Shown here: piece after piece, positions 43,224-51,365 of the stretch | Layout: every line of letters starts with the position of its first letter | How positions within the stretch are numbered: the first letter of the stretch is position 1 | Assembly (NCBI RefSeq): GCF_002386445.1 | Contig: NZ_DGIR01000027.1 | Location: forward strand, 1-64,000 | Direction: 5' to 3' | Source: Pseudomonas sp. UBA4617 | Lineage (GTDB): Bacteria; Pseudomonadota; Gammaproteobacteria; Pseudomonadales; Pseudomonadaceae | Length of the DNA: 64,000 nucleotides | Made by a program: the position numbers and the translations under genes | Notes under the pieces: model-generated | What the model was told of the DNA's origin: nothing | Databases searched by the model: none | Seen by the model: only the letters and a program-made list of their open reading frames with translations

Positions 43224-43800
43224 TCTCCTGCTGGGGCTACTGACCCTGCCTGCGTTCGCCGAACAAGCCTGCCCACCAGGGCAGTACCAGGTGTGCCTGA
43301 TGGGGTGTTTCTGTGCGCCCATTGACCCCGGGCAGGCCGGGCAGATTTTCAGGGACGTTGAAGTGCTGGCTTCTTCCAGCCTGACCTACGCCTTGCAGCA
43401 GGCCCGCGACCAGGCCACCGCCGACGGCGTGCAACCGATCCCGCTGCATATCCGCGCGCAACTCGAACCCTGGTATGACTTCGCCGTGCTCGACGCGGCA
43501 CGTTTCCGGGTGGGTGACGAACAGCAGATGAGCGCGGCCAACGCGCTACTGCAGAACCCTGATGTGAATGCCGTGACGCTGATCGACACGATCATCTTCC
43601 GCCGCGCTTCCGACGCCGAGGACAACGTGGCCTTGTGGGCACACGAGCTCAAGCATGTGCAGCAGTATCAGCAACTGGGTGTGGAAGAGTTTGCCCGCCG
43701 CTACACGCGCAACTATGACGAGCTGGAAGCGCCGGCCTACAAGATCGAGGCTGAAGTGGGCAAGGCGCTGCGCGCGCGTGGTTCAGGGCAGGCCAGGTAA
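43210..43800 (+). CDS. Exported DUF4157-like protein with HELKH motif
   Basis: The 196-residue protein starts with a signal peptide (MKRISLLLGLLTLPAFAEQA, cleavage near residue 18). A four-Cys cluster follows (ACPPGQYQVCLMGCFCAPID). Near residue 150 the segment ALWAHELKHVQQYQQLGVEE carries a HExxH-type HELKH, with EAPAYKIEAEV downstream that may give the third ligand Glu, matching the DUF4157 putative metallopeptidase domain. It overlaps the TetR gene by 14 bases and is thus likely co-expressed. Function is unknown; a periplasmic zinc hydrolase is an inference from the motif. Confidence 0.75.
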   Translation: MKRISLLLGLLTLPAFAEQACPPGQYQVCLMGCFCAPIDPGQAGQIFRDVEVLASSSLTYALQQARDQATADGVQPIPLHIRAQLEPWYDFAVLDAARFRVGDEQQMSAANALLQNPDVNAVTLIDTIIFRRASDAEDNVALWAHELKHVQQYQQLGVEEFARRYTRNYDELEAPAYKIEAEVGKALRARGSGQAR

Positions 43801-43851
43801 ATGCCGACGGTCGCCGTGCAAGGGCGACCGGGTCGCTGGCGAAACCGCGTG

Positions 43852-44844
43852 TCAGGACGCCGCCGATACCTCTTCGGGCACCTGCTCACGGCTGGCGTAA
43901 CGTTGCGCCAGTACCGCACAGACCATCAGCTGGATCTGGTGGAACAGCATCAGCGGCAGGATCATCGCGCCAATGCCACTGCCGACGAACAGCACCTGGG
44001 CCATCGGTACCCCGGTGGCCAGGCTTTTCTTCGAGCCGGCGAACAGGATGGTGATGCGGTCCTCCAGGTCAAAGCCCAGCAGCTTGCCGAGCAACCGGGT
44101 ACCGTACAGCACCACTGCCAGCAAGATCCCGCATACGGCAAACAATCCGGCCAGGTGTTGTGGCGATACCGTGTGCCACAGCCCGGTGACTACCGCCTCG
44201 CTGAAAGCGGTGTAGACCACCAGCAGGATCGAGCCCTGGTCTACCACCTTCAACCAACGCGCATTGCGCTTGACCCAGGCGCCGATCCAGCGCCGCGCGA
44301 TCTGCCCGGCCACGAACGGCACCAGCAATTGCAGGGTGATCTTCAGCACTGCGTCCAGACCCGAGCCGGTATCGCCACTGGTTCCGAGCAACAGCATGAC
44401 CAGCAAGGGGGTGAGGAAGATGCCCAGCAGGCTGGATGCCGCCGCGCTGCAGATGGCCGCTGGCACGTTACCGCGTGCCAGCGAAGTGAAGGCGATGGCC
44501 GACTGCACCGTAGCCGGCAAGGCACACAGGTAGAGCACGCCCAGGTACAGTTCGTTGCCCACCAGCGGTACGAACAGTGGCTTGAACGCCAGCCCCAGCA
44601 GCGGGAACAGCACGAAGGTGCAGGCGAATACCAGCCCGTGCAGGCGCCAGTGCCCGGCACCGGCGATGATCGCCTCGCGCGACAGCTTGGCGCCATGCAG
44701 GAAGAACAGCAGGCCGATGGCCAGGTTGGTCAGCCAGCCGAAATACACCGCACCGTCGCCCGAGCAGGGCAGCACGGTGGCGATCAGTACCACCGCGAGC
44801 AAGGCCAGGGTGAAGTTGTCGAACAACATGCGCAAATATTTCAT
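43852..44844 (-). CDS. SBF-family (bile acid:sodium symporter-like) transporter
   Basis: The 330-residue protein has about ten membrane segments and the family landmarks GLLFFLHGAKLSREAIIAG near residue 45, TLPATVQS-like LCALPATVQSAIAFTSLARG near 105, and AGSKKSLATGVPMAQVLFVG near 270, as in the YfeH/SLC10A7 branch. Substrates of this branch are not well defined. The ATG at 44844 aligns with the family start. The gene lies divergent from ampC, in the place where ampR often sits in other bacteria. Confidence 0.87.
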   Translation of the reverse strand: MKYLRMLFDNFTLALLAVVLIATVLPCSGDGAVYFGWLTNLAIGLLFFLHGAKLSREAIIAGAGHWRLHGLVFACTFVLFPLLGLAFKPLFVPLVGNELYLGVLYLCALPATVQSAIAFTSLARGNVPAAICSAAASSLLGIFLTPLLVMLLLGTSGDTGSGLDAVLKITLQLLVPFVAGQIARRWIGAWVKRNARWLKVVDQGSILLVVYTAFSEAVVTGLWHTVSPQHLAGLFAVCGILLAVVLYGTRLLGKLLGFDLEDRITILFAGSKKSLATGVPMAQVLFVGSGIGAMILPLMLFHQIQLMVCAVLAQRYASREQVPEEVSAAS

Positions 44845-44964
44845 TACCGTTTCCGTGTTGTCATTGTGCAAGGGCAGACGATAAGGTCTTCGGCTTTTCG
44901 CCGCTAACGCCGGAACCCCCACCGGTATCGCTCAACGGACACTCTCCCGCAAAAGGACCCGCCC

Positions 44965-46107
44965 ATGCCTTTCCCCCGCCTGGCCGCACTTGCCGCCGCC
45001 CTTTTCCTCAGCCTGGGCCATAGCACCGCCGAGGCCGACGACCAATTGCAGGCCAAGGTCGACCGGATCATTCGCCCGCTGATGCAGGAACAAGGCATCG
45101 CCGGCATGGCCGTAGCAATCTATGCCCGCGACCATGCTCACTACTTCAGCTATGGCGTGGCCAGCAAGGCCGACAACGTGCCGGTCAGCCGCGACACGCT
45201 GTTCGAGGTCGGTTCGCTGAGCAAGACCTACACCGCCAACCTGGTCGCGCTGGCCAGTGCCGAGGGCGCGCTGGACCTCGCCGCCCCGGCCAAGCGCTAT
45301 CACCCAGCCCTGGCCGGTGCCCCCATCGGCGAGGCGAGGGTGCTGGACCTGGGCGCCTACAGCGCTGACTGCCTGCCGTTGCAGTTCCCGGATGCGGTGC
45401 AGACACCGCAGCAGGTGGTCGATTTCTTCCGCCACTGGCAGCCCCGCGCCGAAGCGGGTGTCCAGCGTTGCTACTCCAACCCCAGCCTGGGGCTGTTCGG
45501 CGACCTGGCAGCGCGGGCCCGGCATCAGCCGTTTGCCACGCTGATGAGCGAGGGGTTGCTGGCGAAAATGGGCCTGCAGAACACGTATCTGCAAGTTCCG
45601 GCCGACGCCCGGGGGCTATATGCCCAGGGCTACGACGCCAACGACCGTCCAGTGCGGGTCGGCCCTGGTCCTTACGCAGACGAGGCTTACGGCATCAAGA
45701 CCAGCGCCAGCGACCTGCTGCGCTATGTGCGCCTGCACATGCAGCCGGACGGCCTGCCTGCCGCCCTGGTGCAAGCGACAACCACCACCCGGCAGGGCTA
45801 TTTCCAGGTTGGCGCCATGACCCAGGGCCTGGGCTGGGAGCGTTACCCGTATCCGGTCACGCTGGATACCCTGGTCGCCGGCAACGGCCCACGGCTCATC
45901 CGTGAACCTCAGGCAACCACGCGCTTGCAACCTGCCCTGCCCGCGTTGGCGGCCGCCTGGTACAACAAGACTGGCTCGACCAACGGCTTCGGCGCATACG
46001 CCGCTTTCGTGCCTGCCGAACAACTGGCCGTCGTACTGCTGGCCAACCGCAACTACCCGAACGAAGCGCGCGTGCGCGCAGCCTTTGAGATTCTCTCCGG
46101 GCTCTAG
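44965..46107 (+). CDS. ampC: Class C beta-lactamase (AmpC)
   Basis: The 380-residue exported enzyme has a signal peptide to about residue 24 (HSTAEA). The active-site motifs are all present: S84-x-x-K87 in VGSLSKTYTA, Y170-S-N172 in QRCYSNPSLGLFG, and K335-T-G in YNKTGSTNGFGAY. It hydrolyses beta-lactams through an acyl-serine intermediate in the periplasm. No ampR is adjacent; the divergent neighbour is an SBF transporter, so regulation must differ from the ampR-ampC arrangement, for example distal or low constitutive expression. The ORF is intact. Confidence 0.95.
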   Translation: MPFPRLAALAAALFLSLGHSTAEADDQLQAKVDRIIRPLMQEQGIAGMAVAIYARDHAHYFSYGVASKADNVPVSRDTLFEVGSLSKTYTANLVALASAEGALDLAAPAKRYHPALAGAPIGEARVLDLGAYSADCLPLQFPDAVQTPQQVVDFFRHWQPRAEAGVQRCYSNPSLGLFGDLAARARHQPFATLMSEGLLAKMGLQNTYLQVPADARGLYAQGYDANDRPVRVGPGPYADEAYGIKTSASDLLRYVRLHMQPDGLPAALVQATTTTRQGYFQVGAMTQGLGWERYPYPVTLDTLVAGNGPRLIREPQATTRLQPALPALAAAWYNKTGSTNGFGAYAAFVPAEQLAVVLLANRNYPNEARVRAAFEILSGL

Positions 46108-46141
46108 TAGCGGCTGCGATTGTCAGACAAAACGACATAAT

Positions 46142-46202
46142 GTAGTGAGCAGAAATATTCACTACAAAATGGTTGACGCCGTTTATCGCCCTTGGGCATG
46201 AT
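46142..46202 (+). promoter_or_regulatory. Candidate sigma-70 promoter with upstream dyad operator
   Basis: TTGACG (46173-46178), 18 bases, then CATGAT (46197-46202) form a plausible promoter. Just upstream a perfect 7-bp dyad GTAGTGA-N10-TCACTAC (46142-46165) suggests regulator binding. TCACTAC recurs at 46381-46387 near the gene start. Transcription would begin near 46209, leaving a leader of about 200 bases. Confidence 0.5.
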
Positions 46203-46208
46203 GAAGCC

Positions 46209-46407
46209 GTCTCCCTGATCGGGAGCGGTGGCAAGGGTGTTCCAGACGGCCTGCGCGGTAACGCAGGCCGTCCGTGGAGAGGGAAACTGTCCAAAAGGCA
46301 GCGTGAGAAAGCCCCTGTTGCGATGCTGCTGTAGCAGCCTTGGTAGTGCGCTACACCGCGATAGCGCCAACTGTGAAAAATCACTACGACTGGGTAATGG
46401 GGGCTTT
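46209..46407 (+). other. Long structured 5' leader or small RNA
   Basis: There is no credible protein frame between ampC and the gene at 46408. A perfect 10-bp stem GACGGCCTGC/GCAGGCCGTC with an 8-base loop GCGGTAAC lies at 46242-46269, and a smaller TGCTGC/GCAGC stem-loop at about 46323-46340. Together with the promoter above this looks like a cis-regulatory leader or an independent small RNA. No Rfam-type family is recognised. Confidence 0.4.
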
Positions 46408-46740
46408 ATGATGAACCTGAACAACAATCCGACTATCGACCAATTGGCTCAGCTGTTCGCCGTACGCAAGGACAGCCTTGACGACCACCTGCTGTGGGTC
46501 AGCCAGACCGGTGAAGTGCGCCTAGACCGCCTGCCACCGAACACCGTCGAAGATGAATTCGAAGAGCACCTGCCCAGCATGCGTGCTCGCTTCAAGGTCT
46601 ACCGTCGTGGCCAAGGCTACGTCGGCAAGAAGGCCGCCGCCGACACCGAGTTCGTCGGCCGCGTCCTGCAGACCCTGCAAAAGGAATGGCCCACTGCCCG
46701 TGAGCAGCAGGCCGTCAAGGTGATCGAATCGATCAATTGA
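46408..46740 (+). CDS. Conserved hypothetical protein, about 110 residues
   Basis: The cytosolic protein reads MMNLNNNPTIDQLAQLFAVR, then DDHLLWVSQTGEVRLDRLPP and RARFKVYRRGQGYVGKKAAA, and ends in a helix KEWPTAREQQAVKVIESIN. Either ATG 46408 or 46411 could start it, with a G-rich site before both. It is highly expressed in appearance (strong terminator, good codons) and looks like a small protein conserved among pseudomonads, but I know no function. A long leader precedes it and a terminator follows 19 bases after the stop. Confidence 0.72.
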   Translation: MMNLNNNPTIDQLAQLFAVRKDSLDDHLLWVSQTGEVRLDRLPPNTVEDEFEEHLPSMRARFKVYRRGQGYVGKKAAADTEFVGRVLQTLQKEWPTAREQQAVKVIESIN

Positions 46741-46759
46741 GGGTTCACACCATTACTTG

Positions 46760-46787
46760 AGCCCGGCCTGCATAGGCCGGGCTTTTT
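46760..46787 (+). terminator. Intrinsic terminator, probably bidirectional
   Basis: A perfect 10-bp stem AGCCCGGCCT/AGGCCGGGCT with loop GCAT is followed by TTTTT (46783-46787). It ends the transcript of the 110-residue protein and abuts the stop codon of the convergent gene. Confidence 0.92.
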
Positions 46788-47098
46788 CATGCCTGGCGCC
46801 GGTGGTTGCGGGTTTCCGGCAGCGGCAAGGCACCGGTGGCCATGGCGCGGGCGCGGTTAACGCCCCAGACCAATGCACGGGTCATGGTCTCGCCTGGCCG
46901 TGCAGGGTAATACTCCTCCAGCAATGCCCGCCCGTCCCGGCCATACAAACCCAGGAACAGCTGGGTCGCCCCCAGGCGCGACAGGCGCACCTGCACGTCC
47001 AGCGTGGTGCCGTCACTGAGCGCTTCATCATGGCAGCGGCTATGCAGCTGGGCATCGGCCCACTGCCAATAAGTCTCTTCCCTGACTCGCATGAGCAT
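46787..47098 (-). CDS. Conserved hypothetical protein, 103 residues
   Basis: The protein begins MLMRVREETYWQWADAQLHS and continues with a beta-rich centre (TTLDVQVRLSRLGATQLFLG, then YGRDGRALLEEYYPARPGE) and a helix TRALVWGVNRARAMATG. GGAGGA lies immediately upstream of the ATG at 47098. It has no signal peptide. The layout resembles small Pseudomonas proteins of unknown role; I cannot name a family. Its stop codon lies at the edge of the terminator of the convergent neighbour. Confidence 0.62.
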   Translation of the reverse strand: MLMRVREETYWQWADAQLHSRCHDEALSDGTTLDVQVRLSRLGATQLFLGLYGRDGRALLEEYYPARPGETMTRALVWGVNRARAMATGALPLPETRNHRRQA

Positions 47099-47201
47099 TC
47101 ATCCTCCGTTACAGGAATGCGACGTCAGGAAAGCACAGCCTTGGCAATCCGGCGAGCGCTACCCGGCAATGCCATGAGGCGGATCAACGAATTGCAATAA
47201 A

Positions 47202-47223
47202 AACCCCGCCGTTCGGCGGGGTT
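47202..47223 (-). terminator. Intrinsic terminator for the 62-residue gene
   Basis: A perfect 9-bp stem AACCCCGCC/GGCGGGGTT with a GTTC loop (plus-strand sense) is flanked on the left by AAAAA. On the minus strand the stem is therefore followed by a U-run. It starts 15 bases after the stop of the minus-strand gene at 47238. Confidence 0.9.
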
Positions 47224-47237
47224 GTACCAGGGCGGCA

Positions 47238-47426
47238 TCACTTTTTCAGTGGCACCCGCGGCATGAAGCGGCCTTTCTTGCTGCGCTGCAAATGTGTTGG
47301 CTGGAGCTGTTCGGAATCATCCAGCGTCATGTGGGCGAAACCCAGGCGGAATGCCGCCTGGCCGCAACGCACCTGGCTGTTGATCGGGAACGCGTCGTTC
47401 AGGTCTTCGAAAAAGGATTCGCTCAT
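47238..47426 (-). CDS. Small conserved protein, 62 residues
   Basis: The ATG at 47426 follows a GGAGGGAG purine stretch and starts MSESFFEDLNDAFPINSQVR; the protein continues with GFAHMTLDDSEQLQPTHLQR and a basic tail KKGRFMPRVPLKK. The longer frame upstream lacks a start with a ribosome site. A terminator follows, which supports it being a real transcript. The basic C-terminus suggests RNA, DNA or ribosome contact, but no family is recognised. Confidence 0.68.
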   Translation of the reverse strand: MSESFFEDLNDAFPINSQVRCGQAAFRLGFAHMTLDDSEQLQPTHLQRSKKGRFMPRVPLKK

Positions 47427-47565
47427 GCCCTGTCTCCCTCCAGTGGCGGACGCGCCGACAACCAGAAGGGTTGCCCAGGTAAACGCGCCCAGTGAAAAAG
47501 AGACTAGCCGGTCATTTGCAGACCGTTCGGACTGCAACCCCGAACCCGACCAGCGGCGGAGCGCT

Positions 47566-47886
47566 CTACTTCAGGCGCACCGCCGTGCCGGTGGCAAATA
47601 CCACGACCATGCCGCCCTGTACCGACGGCATGCTGATCTCGAAATCCACTCCCACTACCGCATCGGCTTGCAACTGGCGTGCCCGCGCTTTCAGCTCGTC
47701 GGTGGCCTGTTCCCGGGCTTCGCGCAATGCGCTTTCCAGGGTTTGCGAACGGCCGCCGAAAAAATCGCGAAAACGTGCAAAGAAATCGCGCACGAAATTG
47801 ATGCCCTGCACCGATTCGGAGCTGACTACGCCCAAATATTCGGCAATCGGGCGGCCTTCGAGCTGGCTGGTGGTGGAAATGATCAT
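47566..47886 (-). CDS. YbjQ (DUF74) family protein
   Basis: The 106-residue protein has the YbjQ hallmark MIISTTSQLEGRPIAEYLGV at its N-terminus, then the NFVRDFFARFRDFFGGRSQT block where the family usually has G(R/K)S. The ending is DAVVGVDFEISMPSVQGG and MVVVFATGTAVRL. Members form pentamers; the function is unproven despite a heavy-metal-binding label. A GGAGTG site precedes the ATG at 47886. It is not obviously linked to its neighbours. Confidence 0.9.
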   Translation of the reverse strand: MIISTTSQLEGRPIAEYLGVVSSESVQGINFVRDFFARFRDFFGGRSQTLESALREAREQATDELKARARQLQADAVVGVDFEISMPSVQGGMVVVFATGTAVRLK

Positions 47887-47945
47887 GGGTGCACTCCATT
47901 GGCCTGGCAAAAGAGCCCGATTCTAGCAGCCCCGAGGGCCTTCCT

Positions 47946-48830
47946 TCATGCACTGACCGCGCGCAAGCGCTGGCCGATGCGCGCGCCAAACACGTTCACC
48001 AGCAGCCCTGCCATCACCAGCAAGGCCCCCCAGCCCTGGGTTGCGCTCAGGCGCTCGCCCAGCAACAACGCCGACGAGCTCAGGCCGATGACCGGCACCA
48101 ACAGGGAAAATGGCGCTACCTTGCCTGCCGGGTGGCGCGACAGCAGCTTGCTCCACAGGCTGTAGCCCAGCATGGTGGCGACAAACGCCAGGTAAGCCAG
48201 GGCCAATACCGAACTCCAGCTGATATTCGCCAGGGCATGACCGATGCGCTCCGGCCCCTCCAGCCACCAGGACAAGGCCAGGAACGGCAGCGGCGGGATC
48301 AACCCTCCCCAGATCACCAGTGCCACCAGGTCAACCGAGCCAAACCGCCGGGTGATGATGTTGCCCAGCCCCCACATGGCGCCGCCGCACAGGGTCAGCA
48401 CCAGCGCCAGCACCGGGACATGGCCACCGTCTTCGCTGCCGATCAGCGCCAGGCCGCTGGCTGCCACCAGCAGCCCTAGCACGCTGGCCAGGCGCAGCCG
48501 CTCGCCGAGGAACAGCGCGGCAAAACCGAGGGTGAAAAAGGCCTGCGACTGCAGGATCAGCGAGGCCAGCCCTGGCGGCATGCCGCTGTACATGGCCTGG
48601 AACAGGAAGGCGAACTGGCCGAGGGAAATGGTCGCACCGTAGGCGAACAGCCAGCGCCACGGCAACTGCGGCCGCTTGATCAGCAGTATCGCCGGGAACG
48701 CCACCAACAGGAAGCGCAGTGCCCCCAGCAGCATCGGTGGCAAGCCATCGAGGCCAACTTTGATGACCACGAAGTTGACTCCCCATGCAACGATCACCAC
48801 CAGGGCGATGAGCAGGTCCTTGAGCGGCAT
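47946..48830 (-). CDS. eamA: EamA-type exporter of cysteine/O-acetylserine
   Basis: The 294-residue, ten-helix DMT transporter opens with LLIALVVIVAWGVNFVVIKV and follows E. coli EamA (YdeD) closely: GLPPMLLGALRFLLVAFPAI, YSGMPPGLASLILQSQAFFT, MYLAFVATI-like LAYLAFVATMLGYSLWSKLL and PFSLLVPVIGLSSSALLLGE. Two EamA repeats are evident. It exports thiol-related metabolites in E. coli; the substrate here is inferred. The ATG at 48830 has an AAGGA site; the longer frame is not hydrophobic. It is divergent from the NCS1 permease gene. Confidence 0.85.
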   Translation of the reverse strand: MPLKDLLIALVVIVAWGVNFVVIKVGLDGLPPMLLGALRFLLVAFPAILLIKRPQLPWRWLFAYGATISLGQFAFLFQAMYSGMPPGLASLILQSQAFFTLGFAALFLGERLRLASVLGLLVAASGLALIGSEDGGHVPVLALVLTLCGGAMWGLGNIITRRFGSVDLVALVIWGGLIPPLPFLALSWWLEGPERIGHALANISWSSVLALAYLAFVATMLGYSLWSKLLSRHPAGKVAPFSLLVPVIGLSSSALLLGERLSATQGWGALLVMAGLLVNVFGARIGQRLRAVSA

Positions 48831-48969
48831 TGCGTTATCCTTTTCCAGGCGTTCTAGACATATTTCGTTACAGCATAAGGCCATTCCTCCACCGGCAACC
48901 AGCACAGTTGCTGCCCAACCTTACGCAACAGTGCACTGTTTTACCTTGGCAACTTCACTTGACCCTACT

Positions 48970-48979
48970 TGTATATACA
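48970..48979. promoter_or_regulatory. HutC/GntR-like palindromic operator
   Basis: TGTATATACA within CTTGTATATACATG equals the TGTA-N2-TACA half-site pattern bound by HutC-type GntR regulators. It lies 85 bases before the NCS1 permease start and 140 before the eamA start, suggesting nitrogen-source control of the permease. Confidence 0.45.
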
Positions 48980-49064
48980 TGCTGATATTGCTGGCGATAT
49001 CATCGGCCTCGCCTGCCGCCGATGACTGACTCGCCAAGACAAATACAATGAAGCGGAGCAGCGT

Positions 49065-50462
49065 ATGTCCAGCAAACCCGTAATCGAGCGGCGCTCGATC
49101 GACTACATACCCGAAACTGAGCGCCATGGCCGCGTGTACAGCCAATTCACCCTGTGGCTGGGCGCCAACTTGCAGATCACTGCCATCGTCACCGGCGCAC
49201 TGGCCGTGGTGCTCGGTGGTGATGTGTTCTGGTCGCTGATCGGCCTGCTGCTCGGCCAGTTGATCGGCGGCGCGGTCATGGCCCTGCATGCTGCACAGGG
49301 CCCGCGCCTGGGGTTGCCGCAGATGATTTCCAGCCGCGTTCAGTTCGGAGTCTACGGCGCGGCCATACCGATGGTACTGGTATGCCTGATGTACCTGGGC
49401 TTCACTGCCACCGGCACGGTGCTCTCCGGGCAGGCGATCGGCCAGCTGCTAAGCGTCAGCGACAGCACCGGCATCCTGATCTTCGCCAGCGTCATCGTGC
49501 TCGCCACCCTGGCCGGATACCGGGTAATCCACTGGATCGGCAGAGTCGCCAGTGTGCTGGGCATCATTGCCTTCGTCTACCTGTTCAGCCGTATCATGAT
49601 GTTGGCTGACATCGGCCAGTTGCTCGACAACCGCCACTTCAGCTGGGCATCGTTCCTGCTGGCCGTCTCACTGGCGGCATCCTGGCAGATCGCCTTCGGC
49701 CCGTATGTCGCCGACTACTCGCGCTACCTGCCAAGCAGCACCTCACCACTCAAGACCTTCCTCGCCGCAGGCCTGGGCTCGGTGATCGGCGCCCAGGCGT
49801 CAATGGTCCTCGGGGTGTTCGCCGTCGCCATTGCCGGCGGCCAGTTCTCCGGTCGCGAAGTGGCCTACATCGTTGGCCTGGGCGGTGCCGGCGGCACCGC
49901 AGCGCTGCTGTATTTCTGCATCGCCTTCGGCAAGGTGACCATTTCGACGCTCAATTCCTATGGCAGCTTCATGTGCATCGCCACCATCATCAGCGGTTTC
50001 CGTGGCCACCTGGTGGTCAGCCGCGCACAACGCCTGCTGTTCGTACTGGCTATCGTCGGTGCGGCCACCTTGCTCGCCCTGCTTGGCCAGCATTCGTTTC
50101 TCGGCGCGTTCAAGTCGTTCATCCTGTTCCTGCTGACGTTCTTCGTGCCCTGGAGTGCGGTCAATCTGGTCGACTACTACTTCATCACCAAGGAGCGTTA
50201 CGACATCCCTGCCCTCGCCGACCCGCAAGGCCGCTATGGCCGCTGGAACTGGCCCGGGATCGTCGTCTACACCGTGGGTGTGGCGATACAGATGCCGTTC
50301 ATCGACACCAAGCTGTACACCGGGCCGATGGTCGCGCACCTGGGCGGCGTGGATGTATCGTGGATGATCGGCCTGGTAGTGCCGAGCGTGCTCTATTACC
50401 TGGTGGCGCGTCAGCAGGCACACCACGCGCCAGCGTCGATGATCGTGCCTGGGACGCACTGA
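49065..50462 (+). CDS. NCS1-family purine-cytosine-type permease
   Basis: The 465-residue, 12-helix transporter starts SIDYIPETERHGRVYSQFTL, the conserved NCS1 N-terminus. It has LGLPQMISSRVQFGVYGAAI, FGPYVADYSRYLP near residue 220, and FFVPWSAVNLVDYYFITKER near 365. The NCS1 family imports nucleobases, hydantoins, cytosine, or urocanate-related compounds in some pseudomonads. A HutC-like operator upstream hints at histidine or nitrogen regulation. No catabolic gene is adjacent, so the substrate remains open. Confidence 0.88.
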   Translation: MSSKPVIERRSIDYIPETERHGRVYSQFTLWLGANLQITAIVTGALAVVLGGDVFWSLIGLLLGQLIGGAVMALHAAQGPRLGLPQMISSRVQFGVYGAAIPMVLVCLMYLGFTATGTVLSGQAIGQLLSVSDSTGILIFASVIVLATLAGYRVIHWIGRVASVLGIIAFVYLFSRIMMLADIGQLLDNRHFSWASFLLAVSLAASWQIAFGPYVADYSRYLPSSTSPLKTFLAAGLGSVIGAQASMVLGVFAVAIAGGQFSGREVAYIVGLGGAGGTAALLYFCIAFGKVTISTLNSYGSFMCIATIISGFRGHLVVSRAQRLLFVLAIVGAATLLALLGQHSFLGAFKSFILFLLTFFVPWSAVNLVDYYFITKERYDIPALADPQGRYGRWNWPGIVVYTVGVAIQMPFIDTKLYTGPMVAHLGGVDVSWMIGLVVPSVLYYLVARQQAHHAPASMIVPGTH

Positions 50463-50503
50463 ACCGCGCAGACACGGCCTGCAGCAACCTAGCGGCCTCG
50501 TAT

Positions 50504-50580
50504 CGCGAAAAGGCCGCAAAGCGGCCCCAGTTTCAGCGTCAGCGCCGAGTTCTCTGGGGCTGCTTGGCGGCCCTTTCGCG
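50504..50580. repeat. Inverted palindromic doublet after NCS1 gene
   Basis: The left arm 50504-50530 (CGCGAAAAGGCCGCAAAGCG, then GCCCCAG) and right arm 50554-50580 are near-perfect reverse complements (about 24 of 27 positions). The arm shares its GGGGCTGC/GCAGCCCC head with the REP-like elements at 18315 and 55810. It lies in the convergent gap between the permease gene and azoR. Confidence 0.75.
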
Positions 50581-50621
50581 ACACAAGGTCGCTGCTACAG
50601 CGTCAGCGTCTGGTACTTGAC

Positions 50622-51233
50622 TCAGGCAGCAACGAACAGTTCGTTGGCAATTTGCGCCTGGGCAGCGTCGATCGCCTGGCTGCGCTGCTCAGGGCCGTAG
50701 GCCAGGCCATGGGCGCGAACGATTTCCAGGTCGGTGATACCGATGAAGCCGAGGAACACCTTGAGGAAGTCTTCATGCCCGGCAGCGGTCGGCTGGCCAG
50801 CGTGCAGGCCACCGGCAGTCGACACCAGCACGACTTTCTTGTTGCCGCACAGGCCTTCCGGGCCGGCCTCGGTGTAACGGAAGGTCTGGCCGGCAACGGC
50901 AACGCGGTCGATCCAGGCCTTGAGCTGGGTCGGCACGGTGAAGTTGTACATTGGCGCACCGATTACCACCGCATCCGCGGCAAGGAACTCTGCCAGGGTT
51001 TCCGCGCTCAGCCTGGCTTCGAAGGCCTGGGCTGCGTCGCGCATGTCTTCCGGGGTGCCTGCCGCTACCAGGGTGGCAGCGGAGAAGTGAGCGATGGCGT
51101 CAGCGGCCAGGTCACGGTACACCACTTGCACGCTCGGGTCGGCCGCTTTCCAGGCGTCGACCACTTCACGGCTGAGTTGGCGAGAGGCGGAATTGTCGCC
51201 CAGGATGCTCGAATCGATATGCAACAGTTTCAT
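50622..51233 (-). CDS. azoR: FMN-dependent NADH-azoreductase
   Basis: The 203-residue flavodoxin-fold enzyme begins MKLLHIDSSILGDNSASRQL, where the FMN phosphate loop SSxxGxxSxSRxLS is clear. APMYNFTVPTQLKAWIDRVA (about residues 94-113) and VSTAGGLHAG are the other FMN contacts. AzoR reduces quinones and azo dyes in two-electron steps. The divergent LysR gene 132 bases away is its probable activator, an arrangement common in pseudomonads. Confidence 0.93.
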   Translation of the reverse strand: MKLLHIDSSILGDNSASRQLSREVVDAWKAADPSVQVVYRDLAADAIAHFSAATLVAAGTPEDMRDAAQAFEARLSAETLAEFLAADAVVIGAPMYNFTVPTQLKAWIDRVAVAGQTFRYTEAGPEGLCGNKKVVLVSTAGGLHAGQPTAAGHEDFLKVFLGFIGITDLEIVRAHGLAYGPEQRSQAIDAAQAQIANELFVAA

Positions 51234-51365
51234 GGGATTCTCCTGTGAATGACGACCGCAGCGTTGGGCGATCAGGATGGGAGAATCCTATCGGGGTAGC
51301 CAATGAGTGATAAGACCTCGAAAATGCGTTAGTTTGTCCCACATATGGAACAGTGAGACATTCCC

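Noticed and set aside
46142..46407. A tRNA or known small RNA
   Set aside because: No T-loop GTTCGA signature or cloverleaf was found, and it does not match RNase P, 6S, tmRNA or the Rsm RNAs as I remember them.
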